From Physocladia obscura (taxonomy: Eukaryota; Chytridiomycota; Chytridiomycetes; Chytridiales; Chytriomycetaceae), in the NCBI GenBank assembly GCA_027596945.1, contig JADGJH010000104.1, forward strand, positions 1 to 30,778: a stretch of DNA of 30,778 nt. The letters run 5' to 3'. Both the position numbers and the translations under genes were made by a program. The notes beneath the pieces are model-generated. The model ran no database searches and was not told the origin of the DNA. It was given only the letters and a program-made list of their open reading frames with translations. Shown here one piece after another: positions 18,108 to 28,819 of the stretch (its first letter is position 1; each line of letters opens with the position of its first letter).

Positions 18108-20360
18108 ATGGATGAACTGGCTGATCGTGATTTGCGTGGTCCGCCAGATAAGCGCCTCCTCGGTTTCGACGAGCACAGCCGCTCAGCACTAGCAGATTTC
18201 AGCTGCACCGCGTCAAGCATTGTGGTTGTGAGCAAAGGCAAAATTGTATTCGCAAAGGGTTTTGGTGCGGATGGCACGGCAGGAGCAACAGCAGATGCAC
18301 TTGGTCCAGACACGCCAGTGCAGCTCGGCGCGTCTGCTGCCAGTATAATTGCTGGAATTGCTTTGGCAGCTTCATCAGCAGAATTTGACTTCAACGCACG
18401 CGTTCCGTTTAATATTTCAACTGCTTCGGCAGTACTTACATATTCTGATCTTCTGTCTGCTCGTGCTGCTTTACCTGCAAATTTTCTTGCCGTTCTCGCG
18501 TCGGAAATAGCGCCAATATCTTCACTACCCGCAGTCACGTCAGGCCTGGCTAAGTTCGATTCGAATAAACAAGGCAACAAGGATATCGCAAATATAATAT
18601 TCCGCGGCGAGTATTCCCAATCTCCACTTACAGCTCCTCTCGTCTGCCTACTGGCTTGCAAAGCTACAGAAAAAAATTTTGAGTATCTGGTGCACAACAT
18701 GGTGTTTGCCAAATTCGGCGCATCAAAGGCAAGCGGATTCTGGGCAACAGGTCGCGACGATTCTTTTCTCGGAGTCACGTCATCTGCGCGCGACATGGGC
18801 CGTCTCATAGCAGCATTGCTGGGTGGATGGGGCCCACTATCGCCACCCCTTTTAAAAAAACTGTGGAACCCGTGCGGGATTTTTCAAGACGAATCGTGTC
18901 CTGATGCGCTGTATCCGGAAGCTGTTGGCGGATTTCGCGTAACAAATGGTGGATGGATGGATTGTATTTTTCGCGGAAAGAAAAGGATTGGGTTCAGTAG
19001 TTATTCGCAATGCAGCTCTATGGAGGTGTCGGTGTTTCCACAGGAAGATTTCGGGGTTGTTGTAATGTGCAATAAGCCATGCTATTATGCAAAGGCTGTT
19101 GCTAATGTTGCAGCTGATTTTATGCTTCAAATTCCGTATCCTGGTCCATGGGTTCCCAGATTGGAGAATGCAACGTTTCCATTCAATTTTAGCAGAAATA
19201 GAACACCTTATGACAATGATTCTGTAATTGCAAAAAAATTGGTAATAATTCCGTCACCCGTACCACGGTCAATTCATTATTACGTTGGTGTGTACAAGTC
19301 AGAAAGTATACCACAATTGGTTTTCAAAGTTATTCAAAGTAATGGATGCTTGTATTTGCGTTTTCTTTCTGGCCAGTCGGAGGCTCTTGAACCAAACGGA
19401 CAATTGCAACATTTTGAAAATGGTTTTTTCATTACTTTATGTTAATATACCGATGCAAGAAGTCTTATAACCTTTTTTTATTTTTATTTTTGTTTTTTTA
19501 ATTTTTTAATTTTAATTTTTTTTTATGCGTCAGGAATCTTTTATTGCGATACACAAAGCTTTCTGCCAGGTCACATGAAGCCAACAGCTGGAATCTACCA
19601 GAAATTTTTTGGTATCACTTTTGAAAATGGACAAGATGGATCAATTGAACATCTTACTTTCTTTGACACATTCGCTGAAGCCTATGCTGCAACCACCAAT
19701 GGCAAAATCAATCAAAATAATGGTTTAAAATTTTCCAAAGTTATTCTTCCAGCCAATGAGTCAGTGGCAAGATTATCATCTGTTGCGGTGAAAGGACTGA
19801 AAACTCAACAAAATAGTCAGGTTTCCAATGAATCTACTTCTGCCAATAATACTTATAAAACTCTATCTGGCATGCAACAGCAGCAGCCACCAAATGTGCC
19901 TCCACGCCGTGCTACACCTGCAAACACCGTTCCATCATCACGGCAAAGCTCTGCAGCTCCAGTTGCTGTGACATCAACAACTGTGCCAAAATTATTCGAA
20001 GAATCTACTGAGAAAAACAATGAATTGAACCTTCCTCTGCAAGCACCACTACCATTGCAATACACACAGATTGCAACAACAAACGCTGACATAAATGAGG
20101 CTGAAGATATTGTAGCCACTAAAGAGTCTTTACGAAACAGTAGAGGTGACAGGCCACCACAATACAGTGTGAGTTCAGTACTTGATAAACTTCTTGTGAG
20201 AAAAGATAGAGACGTTGACAGTGAAGGACCCAAAAATGGAGAGGTATTACAGTGTGAGGATTTGGGTGACTCACTGGAAGAAATTGGGCGGAATATGGAC
20301 GCTGTTGATGACTTATTTAAGGAAATGGGATTAGATGAGGAGAGAAGTGAAGAAGGATAA
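18108..20360 (+). CDS. Beta-lactamase-fold protein lacking SxxK, with long C-terminal extension
   Basis: About 713 aa in two exons (18108-19422, 19534-20360). Residues about 25-330 follow the serine beta-lactamase/penicillin-binding fold: GKIVFAKGFGADG, DTPVQLGASAASIIAGIALA, TYSDLLSARAALP, GVTSSARDMGRLIAALLGG, and FPQEDFGVVVMCN. Where the family has the catalytic S-x-x-K, this protein has S76-A-A-S79, so it should not be an active hydrolase. The intron (19423-19533, G|GTTTTT...GTCAG) is chosen because it joins HFENG to IFYCDTQSFLPGH; reading on without it stops within 7 codons. UBA3 in this window also uses a GTTTTT donor. The last 200 residues or so are Gln/Pro/Thr-rich and end in an acidic helix. 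The role is unknown. Confidence 0.75.
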
Positions 20361-20393
20361 AAATTACTCCATTCGCCCTATTTAATACCCATT

Positions 20394-20781
20394 TCAGTTT
20401 TCATTTCGTTTTTTTGGCAGAAATAAACATATTAATTGTTTTGTGATGTAAAGCAATATTGCATGGCTTGGTGGCACTGTGCGTGACTGAGAAGCAGGCA
20501 ATGGCACCAGGGTTTCTGCCAAGCTTGACTCAGAGTTAGATACCTCGGATTGCAAAGTCGGATGTCTCTTTTTCATTGAGGAATGTGAGTTGGTCATTGA
20601 AACAATGGTGCTGAAAATATATGAAAAAAGATTTAAAATTCAAACTAAATATTTTCTAATAATAAAATTCCCTGTTATGGCTTTCCCCAATCAACAATAA
20701 AGCCCAAAATGAATTCACCCAAAAGTCCAAAGAGAAATAAAGAAAATTGTGATTGTAAGAACAAGATAGAGTGGATGATTG
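20394..20781 (-). CDS. Possible 3' exons of a single-pass membrane protein (partial model)
   Basis: Not recognised. Exon A (20781-20719), after TTATCTGCAG, reads NHPLYLVLTITIFFISLWTFG, a membrane helix. It ends at GG|GTGAAT (phase 2). Exon B (20610-20394), after ATTTTCAG, starts in the matching phase: TIVSMTNSHSSMKKRHPTLQ, then a Ser-rich region with PASQSRTVPPSH, ending at TGA. Upstream exons were not settled; an open stretch near 21317-21212 (LLLSEGAQSFMKIIGLFDSP) preceded by hydrophobic residues could be a signal-peptide exon. It is convergent with the beta-lactamase-like gene. Either exon could still be chance. Confidence 0.3.
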
Positions 20782-21718
20782 CTGCAGATAAACAAAAAAA
20801 AAGTCACTAATGAGTACGTAGTACAAGAATTTGAAGGATTGAGAGATTAAATAAACAAAGAATTTGAAGGAAGTCTTGAAATCTAAACAACAAAATTGCA
20901 ATATAATCTAAAATTCGAACAGGGAGCGTCATTAATCAACCACACGTGGCAAATTCCGCAATTGATGCCAAATTATCAAAATCAATTACATTGGTTTAGA
21001 GTATTAATCTGGCTTGGATATCCTCAAAACTTGCCAATAAACTACTGGTGTGGCAATTTTTGATCAATGAGCATGGAGCGAAGTGGCTTGACAAAACGGA
21101 GGATATATTTACAGGGGATAGGGGGTTCAAGTAGCACACACACTCAGTAAACTGCATTCTAACAATGGAATTAGCGTGGATACAGCAAAAAAAACGTATT
21201 AAATCCCTTGGCTTGCTTCAAAAGAGTCTGGAGAGTCAAACAGACCAATAATTTTCATAAACGACTGCGCACCCTCCGACAAAAGAAGTACTGAAGTCAA
21301 AAACAAGAGTGCGTTATTACAGAATGTTTTTCATCTCATCTTCACCATTTTAATACGCGTTTTCACGTGATGTATATTAAATGAATTCTGTCTGAAACAA
21401 TCTTTCATTTAGAAATGATTTCGAATACAATAAAAATGGAACGGATGGGTGAAGAGGTGACGCTGATAGTGTGAACTATCTATGGGATGTTTTAGAATAC
21501 ACAATTTATTGCGAGAAATTTGCGAAATTTGCATACCCTGTCGTTACGAATAGCTCTAAATTGGAGTTGACAGAGTTATAAATTCAAAATTAATGGCGAC
21601 AAAAAACTTAACGAAAAACGAAAAACGTAAGGGCAAACGCAGCCTCGTCTTGTTTCATTCAACATACGATGATGTGACCAGAGACACTAACATGGCAATA
21701 CTGTAACGCTACGGTAGG
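20782..21718. other. Intergenic region upstream of ALAS
   Basis: AT-rich. It contains the possible signal-peptide-like minus frame at about 21317-21212 and the upstream sequence of ALAS. No clear TATA or known element was identified. Confidence 0.45.
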
Positions 21719-23740
21719 ATGGAAGCACATCTCGTCAGCACAGCCGCGCGCTCTTGTCCTTTCCTTGCCCGCACCCCTGTTGCGGCCTTGCGCCAGATGC
21801 AGTCTCCGCACGGCCCCGTGCACGCTCACGTCTACTCACAGACCCGGTCTGTGAGTGGTAGTGGCAATGGTAGTGGCACGATGCCCACTTCGGCCCTCCT
21901 CCGCGCCGCCCAGGCCTGCCCCGTCTTCGGCCCCGCAATCGCCTTCCAGAAGGTGCGCCGCGTCTCTTCCGTGGCTGGTCGCTCCATGGCTACTTCCGCA
22001 GCCCCAGCCCCCTCCAACGACATGTCTGCTGTGTAAGTTGTCGAATTTTTAACAAAACATCCCCGCAAAAACCCCTTTGCTACTATTTTACTACACCCTT
22101 TACGAACTACCCCGGACTGACCCGTTTACTGCATTTTGAAATAACCCTTTTATCATCGCCAAAACAGCAAGCCTCCAATCTTCAAATCTGCAAAAGTCGT
22201 GTCACCTACGAAAGACTCGCTTAAAAAGTCACTTGTCGAAGGCACACAGACCCCTCCCGCCTCTACTCAGGCATGCACTGGTGGATTTGACTATAGCGGT
22301 TTCTTTGCCAACGAGCTCGACAAAAAACACAAAGACAAGTCGTACCGTTACTTCAACAATATCAATCGCCTTGCCCAGCTCTACCCTATGGCCCACACTG
22401 GAACTGGGGAGCACGTTACGGTTTGGTGCTCGAATGATTATCTTGGAATGAGTAAGCACCCTGAAGTTGTTGAAGCAATGAAGTGAGTGCATTATCCTAC
22501 CCTCTCCTTTTATTCTGATAGATGTTATATTTTTGTTACAGGATTACTATCGACAAATACGGCGCTGGTGCTGGTGGAACTCGTAACATTGCTGGCAATG
22601 CTCAGCTTCATCTGTCACTCGAGAACGAGCTTGCTTCTCTTCATAAGAAGGAAGCTGCGTTAGTGTTTTCTTCTTGTTTTGTTGCAAATGATGCTACTCT
22701 GTCTACACTCGGCTCAAAAATGCCGGGATGCGTTGTTTTTAGTGATGCAAGTAATCACGCGTCCATGATTCTCGGAATTCGGAACAGCAGAGCCCCGAAG
22801 CACATTTTCAAGCACAATGATTTGAAATCTTTGGAAGAGCAATTGCAGAAATATGATGTTGCTGTTCCAAAGATTATTGCGTTTGAGTCTGTGTACTCAA
22901 TGAGTGGAAACATTGGTCACATTAAGGAAATTGCTGCGTTGGCAAAGAAGTACAATGCAATCACGTACCTCGACGAAGTTCATGCCGTTGGCATGTACGG
23001 TGAAAATGGTGGTGGTGTTGCTGAGTACATTAATGCCATCGACGATATTGACATTGTTTGTGGAACACTTGGAAAAGCGTATGGTGTTGTTGGAGGATAT
23101 ATTGGTTAGCGGTCCTTCAAGCTTCAAATTGTGTTTCTTTTAGCTAACTTGTATGTTTTTAGCTGCCAATGCCAATCTTGTTGATATGATCCGTTCGTAT
23201 GCCCCAGGTTTCATCTTCACCACTTCTTTACCACCGGCGGTTGTTTCTGGTGCCTTAACGGCCATTCGTCACCTCAGAAATTCTCCTGTAGAACGTGCTG
23301 GTCAACAGCTCCATACCCGTATGCTCAAATCTACTCTTTCCGATCTTGGCATTCCTGTTGTTCCCAATCCTTCTCACATTGTTCCAATTCTTGTTGGCGA
23401 TGCCGAGACTGCCAAGAGCGTTTCTGACGAGCTTCTTAACCGTTTCAAAATTTACGTTCAGTCCATTAATTACCCAACTGTTTCTGTTGGGGAGGAACGT
23501 CTTCGTGTTACCCCGACTCCTGGACATGGCCCAGAACTTATGGATGGGCTTGTTGGTGCTCTCAAGACAATTTGGACGGAGCGTGGTTTGAGAAAAGAAG
23601 CTGACTGGGCTGCTGAAGGTGGCCGTGCGGGAGTTGGATTGGGACGTCAAGTTGATCAGTTGGTTAAAGCTGATGATTTGAGAGAAATGATGGATCGTGC
23701 TTACCCATACGCTCTTAACACTCTTGCTGGAAAGCGTTGA
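21719..23740 (+). CDS. hem1: 5-aminolevulinate synthase, mitochondrial
   Basis: First enzyme of haem synthesis: glycine plus succinyl-CoA to 5-aminolevulinate, PLP-dependent, in the mitochondrial matrix. Four exons: 21719-22032, 22168-22482, 22542-23104 and 23163-23740; 589 aa. The first 100 or so residues are an Arg/Ser/Ala-rich targeting sequence with two haem regulatory motifs, SCPFLA (Cys13) and ACPVFG (Cys67). The core starts at FDYSGFFANELDKKHKDKSY and includes VWCSNDYLGMSKHP, GAGAGGTRNIAGN, FSDASNHASMI, YLDEVHAVGMYG, and GTLGKAYGVVGGYIA with the PLP lysine at about 388. SYAPGFIFTTSLPP and the C-terminal RLRVTPTPGH are standard. Introns are 135, 59 and 58 nt; the last has a GCTAACT branch site. 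Haem feedback on import is likely by analogy with other ALAS enzymes. Confidence 0.95.
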
Positions 23741-23820
23741 AAGAAACTTCGCTTCTTCCGCCTAAACTCCTTTTTGATGAATAAACTTCGGTTTTTTGTC
23801 TGGTTTATTCAAAAAAAAAA
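23741..23820 (+). promoter_or_regulatory. 80-bp spacer: ALAS 3' end and UBA3 promoter
   Basis: AATAAA at 23780-23785 fits the ALAS poly(A) signal. A run of ten A directly precedes the UBA3 ATG. Both the terminator of one gene and the promoter of the next must fit in or overlap this space. Confidence 0.6.
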
Positions 23821-25455
23821 ATGGAAATTGATAATCCAACTTCTGATTGGGCGAACAGATGGAGGCATCCTGATGTATATCTTCAACGCAGCGGACCTTA
23901 TGCAGTAGAGGGATATATGCCGGGCGATGAGGTACTGATTCACAAAAAACATTCATAAAGCACCATCGTTCATTGGCTGGAAATAATAACTTTACTTTCT
24001 CCTTGCATACAATCATTAATCAGCTCACAGAATTTATTCATAGCGATGACTGTAAGATTCTCGTAGTGGGAGCTGGAGGTCTTGGTTGCGAGCTGCTTAA
24101 AAATCTTGCTTTGATGGGCTTCAAAGACATCCAGTTGAGTGTGAAGAGGAAAAATTCTGCATGATTGACTGAAAAGAACGGCACATCTTTTTCTTTCTTC
24201 TTCGTTTCTGTCTTTAGCGTGATCGATATGGATACGATTGATGTGTCAAACTTGAATCGACAATTCCTCTTCAGGTTTTTTTTTTTTTTTTTTTTGGCTT
24301 ATTTAATTTATTTTTAAATTGCGTTTTTTTATTTGTATTATTTTGCGCAGATATAAAGACGTCGGCAAGTCAAAGGCCGAAGTGGCTTCTGAATTCATAA
24401 TGAATCGCGTGAGTGGATGCAAAGTGACTCCTTTTTTTGGAAAAATCCAGGATAAGGATGAGGAATATTATTCGCAATTTTCAATCATTATATGTGGATT
24501 GGATTCAGTTGAAGCGAGAAGATGGTTTGATTTTTTGGTTTTTCTCCCACTTCTAAAAAGACCCTTTGTTTCAGGATGAATGCGACCATCATTGGAATGT
24601 ATGATGAAGAGGATCCTTCAACGATGAAACCGATTGTAGATGGAGGAACCGAAGGGTTCAAAGGCCAGTCGCGTGTGATTATACCGAGAAATACTGCATG
24701 CTATGAATGCTCCTTAGATATGCAAACGAAACCCGTTACTTTCCCAGTGAGTACCATTCATATGCTTTTGAAGGTTTCTATAATATATATTGTAGATATG
24801 CACTATTGCCAATACACCGCGTTTACCCGAACATTGCATCCAATATGCTTCTCTTCTATTGTGGCCGAAATCATTTCCAGAAACCAAAATCGACGGCGAC
24901 GATCCCGATCATATTTCGTGGCTCTTCTCAGAAGCCACCAAGCGCGCTGACGAGTTTGGAATCCGCGGCGTCACGCGAACACTCACAATGGGCGTGGTCA
25001 AGAACATTATCCCCGCGATCGCTTCGACAAACGCGATTGTCGCAGCCGCGACCGCAAACGAAGCATTCAAGCTCGCCACATCATGTGCGCCAATAGTCAA
25101 CAATTATATGATGTATGTTGGCGACGAAGGACTCTACACGTACACGTTCCCGCTTGAAAAGAAACCTGATTGCCCAGTATGCGGAACCGAATCGGTTAAG
25201 ATTACGATTTCGGGGGGTTGGAAGCTGCAGGAACTGATTGACTTGCTGCTAGAACGTCCGGGCACACAGCTCAAGAGGCCAAGCTTGAGGACTAGTACAA
25301 AGAGTTTATATATGCAGAGTCCGAAAATGTTGGAGGAAGCTACAAGACCGAATTTGGAAAAGCTGTGCTCTGAGCTGTTTTCAAGTGGAGATACTGTTGT
25401 TGTGACTGATGCTAATTTGCCAATTTCATTGCAACTTGTTATTACATTCGAATGA
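23821..25455 (+). CDS. UBA3: NEDD8-activating enzyme E1 catalytic subunit
   Basis: Activates NEDD8/Rub1 with partner APPBP1/Ula1 for cullin modification. Six exons: 23821-23931, 24024-24133, 24218-24274, 24351-24524, 24575-24746 and 24796-25455; 427 aa, a little shorter than human (463). Landmarks: [18 protein letters not shown]; the ATP loop [17 protein letters not shown] (from about residue 51); [49 protein letters not shown]; zinc pairs CYEC and CPVC; the catalytic Cys in [14 protein letters not shown] (about 210); [16 protein letters not shown]; and a C-terminal ubiquitin-fold domain. The exon 2 donor is CCA|GTTGAG: it restores IHVID, while GTGTGA a few bases on does not fit. Exon 3 ends at GTTTTT, next to a long T run. 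All six exons agree in phase. Confidence 0.94.
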
Positions 25456-25656
25456 TTGTTTTGCATTTTTCTTTTGACGTTCTTGTGAAAATTATTCGAA
25501 AATTTTGTATTGCGAAAATAAAATTCAGTTTCGGAAAAGAGCTATTTGACAAACGGATGTTTTCAAAATTATTTTGCAGAAAATTAGGTGACAAATCCAA
25601 TCTACATCAAAAATAAAGAATTATGGATGCAGCTTCAATTGAGAAAACAAAATCAA

Positions 25657-25756
25657 GAGTAATTCATGTATCAGAATTTAAATCAAGAAGAGAGTAAGAA
25701 AAAATTGAGTAATTCATGTATCAGAATTTAAATCAAGAAGAGAGTAAGAAAAAATT
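25657..25756. repeat. Perfect 50-bp tandem duplication
   Basis: Two identical copies (25657-25706 and 25707-25756), each starting GAGTAATTCATGTATCAG. It lies just after UBA3. Confidence 0.97.
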
Positions 25757-26373
25757 GCTGGATTTTTCACAAATTCAAAAATAAAAAAGATTCTGATTGA
25801 ATCAGTCAGCAATTATATCTTTGTTTATTTGTATTGTAAGTCTACTCAAGTTTGTTGCATACACGCATTTGAGAAAACCCATTTCTGAAACTCTGATTCT
25901 TCTTGATGGAACCAAAATTTTTGTATCTGTTTCAGGAACTTAAAGTTCCCCACCACTTTGTATTGCCTCCAATACAGCATAACTTATTGATTTAAGAGTT
26001 AAGTCCATTTTGTGTAAATACTTTGCTTTTGTGACAGGTTTAAGAGCAATTGATTGCAAAGGAGTTTGATAAACAGAAAACAAATCAAATTATGAATGAA
26101 AAAGGGTGGAAACAGGTTGTTTGGAGGCAGACAAACTAAAGTGGTTTTGAGCTCTAGTTTCTTCAAGCTAATTCAAAAGACTCTGCAAAACTTCAGGCAG
26201 GTACTATGAAAATATTTCATTCCAAGTAATCGCTTCCGGGCTTGGCATAAATAGTAGAGTTTGCCCTATAAAGTATACAGTATATTATCTATATATATAC
26301 TATACTACTAAGTTTTTATCAAATAAATTTAGCATACATATATACTTCTATTAAGAGGAGAAGTTTTTTTTTT

Positions 26374-26408
26374 TTTTGACTTTTGACTTTTGACTTTTGA
26401 CTTTTGAC
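26374..26408. repeat. Five copies of TTTTGAC
   Basis: Five perfect heptamers following a T run. Not a known fungal telomere unit. Confidence 0.95.
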
Positions 26409-28469
26409 TCATTCTTTTTTCATTCCATCAAACAAAAAAACAAATACCACACCGCAACTCCATACTACTTGCTACAATTTTGCATCACTTGCTGCAACAC
26501 CAACCTGCTTGTTCCCATATCAAGCCACTCTGTACAATCTTACATCTCTTGCTATAACCCATGCTGTTTTACAGCACTGTGATTCTTGTTACCACATCAC
26601 ACTTGTTATGACTCCATGCAACTTTTTACAATCCAGTGCTGCTTGTATTTTATATATATATATATATCTCTCATGTCTTGAAATTGTCAATTTGGTAGCA
26701 GATTTGGATGTAAAGGAATCAGTGTTTTTTATTTTATATTTTAATTTTAATTTTTAATTATTTCCAATCAATTTGTTTCTTTTCAAAGTGTATATTTTAT
26801 TGTAATATAATTTTAAAAAATGATTAATAAAATAATGAAAAAATATAGGGGTATAGTTGATACTGTAGTGGGTCTGCTAAAAAATGACAGTGGTGGCAAT
26901 GATCACTGTGCAGATACTATATGCACTGTGTTTATTTGTCAATAATTTATGCTGCACTGGTTTGAATGGTGTAATTCCCATTGTTGTCGCATTATAGGAT
27001 AGCTTTGAAATTAATTGAAAATTTTTAAAGAATAAAAACTTCTTGGTAATAAAAATTTTATTATTTTCTATTTTTATTACCTGATTCTTGAAAGATTTGA
27101 TGCTGACTTCAATGGTAGTGTTACATATGAAAATTTAGGTGATCAAGAAAAATAAACAAATTTCCTTATTCCCACTTTGAATATATCAATTTTCTTTATT
27201 TTCTGAGAAACTATTTTTTTTGCGACAACTTTTTGGCACTCCTTTTTTTTGCAAACTCTCTTTGCATTGTTACCTGAACAACTTTTAAGTTATGTAGAGC
27301 AAGTGTAGCACTATCCACCATTGAAGTGGCATCAATTTCAGTTTCCTTATTCCAAAAGTCAACACTGGCCAAGGAAGATTTTTGTGAATAAATACTGTGG
27401 ATGTTTAATTTTTTTTAGTTTTTAAATTTTGGAATAAAATAATTGTAACTTATTCTCATTGTTTCACCCCATAGTCCATGAATTATTGTCATCATTGACA
27501 ATTTGTTGAATATATTGTGCATAACCACAACTTATCTTTGTTGTTTAAACCCATTCCACCCATTTGTTGAAGCACTGAAAATGTTGAAAAACTATCAATA
27601 ATTTAAATGTGAGTTGAACAAAGTTGAAATTATTTTCATTACCTGCTCAACATCTTTTGTACAGAATACAGTGCACCTACAAAATAAAGTTTGTTTGATG
27701 GACTGCCATATAGTTCAGTAAAACAAAATTGCGGGAAATATTTAAAAGACCTAGTACAGATTGCCATGATAAGCCTTGGTACTGTGTATTGTAGCGAGTT
27801 AATTGAAGTTCAGAGGCAAACTCTTTCATAATGTAACAGATCATTTCATTTCAGATTTGAATCTGTTCCTGTCAGTGGTTCCACATTCAATTTCTAGTCA
27901 TTTTTTATATATTTTTAGCAGCAAATGCCAGCTTTCCAAGTTTGACATCCTGAGCATTTCTGTCAAATCATTGTTCTGTCATAATACCCATGATAAACTT
28001 CTTTGAAATTTAAGTTGCAAGCATCTCAGATAAAATTTTTGGTAATTAAATGATCATAATCTGAGTTTACATAGAAGCACATAGTAGATGAGGAATTGGA
28101 ACATACAAAAGATTGTTTAATGAGTCTGGTGCTTTTGTTTTGACTCTATTTTCAGCCAACTCAATTGATAGAAAGATATGTAACTCAATACTTTTGAATA
28201 TTCCAATCAATGGTTCATAAGCAATACAAGATTGATCCATAGTGACCATTTCAAACAAAGTCAGCAAAAAAGATATAAAACTATGATCTCCACGTGGTAT
28301 TTTTATTTTATCAATTGTACACTGCAGCTTCAAATAATTATAAAAAAACAGCCAGAAAACAGAAAATACCAGTTTTTGTATAAATTTTTGTCCATTTCTG
28401 GTGTTCAACTGGACAAAATAATTGTAAATCTGGCTGGAAACTGACCAATATTATTCAGCCAGTCATTGG

Positions 28470-28640
28470 CCAGATTTGCAGGTGTTCTGTCAACAGTTTG
28501 CATCTTGCTGTTGTCTTGCAGTATTTTCATCCAGATTTACTATTCTTTGCTGGCAGTTTTTATCGGTCCAATTATTTGCCAGATTCACTGTTGTTTCTCA
28601 ACAGTTTGCATCTGACCATTGTCATTGTGAAATGAATAAA
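28470..28640. repeat. Degenerate repeats with CCAGATT and CAACAGTTTGCATCT
   Basis: CCAGATT recurs at about 28470, 28531 and 28579, and CAACAGTTTGCATCT occurs at 28491 and about 28600. Units are roughly 48-61 bp and diverged. Confidence 0.55.
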
Positions 28641-28716
28641 AATTTTCTGGCAAAACAATCAAGCAAAGCACCCACAGTTTATTATTATAAAATATCAAAA
28701 AAAAATTTTTTTTAAC

Positions 28717-28746
<30 letters not shown>
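28717..28746. repeat. (ATA)10 microsatellite
   Basis: Ten perfect ATA units between A/T-rich flanks, about 100 bp before the transposase relic. Confidence 0.95.
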
Positions 28747-28748
<2 letters not shown>

Positions 28749-28819
28749 TTTTAAAAAAAAACAATAAATAATATTATGTGTCTTCCACAAAATTTGGATT
28801 TTGATTGAAAACTTCTTTG

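Larger units (their letters stand above)
25456..28819. other. Gene-free, AT-rich, CpG-poor repeat compartment
   Basis: After the UBA3 3' region (to about 25,560) I find no supported gene. Open frames are short, AT-driven and lack family similarity. By eye CpG is nearly absent beyond about 25,900. Tandem and simple repeats are listed separately. It is continuous with the transposase relic downstream. Confidence 0.6.

Noticed and set aside
24134..24217. UBA3 donor at GTGTGA (24138)
   Set aside because: It gives a wrong phase or a stop; GTTGAG at 24134 gives the conserved [10 protein letters not shown].
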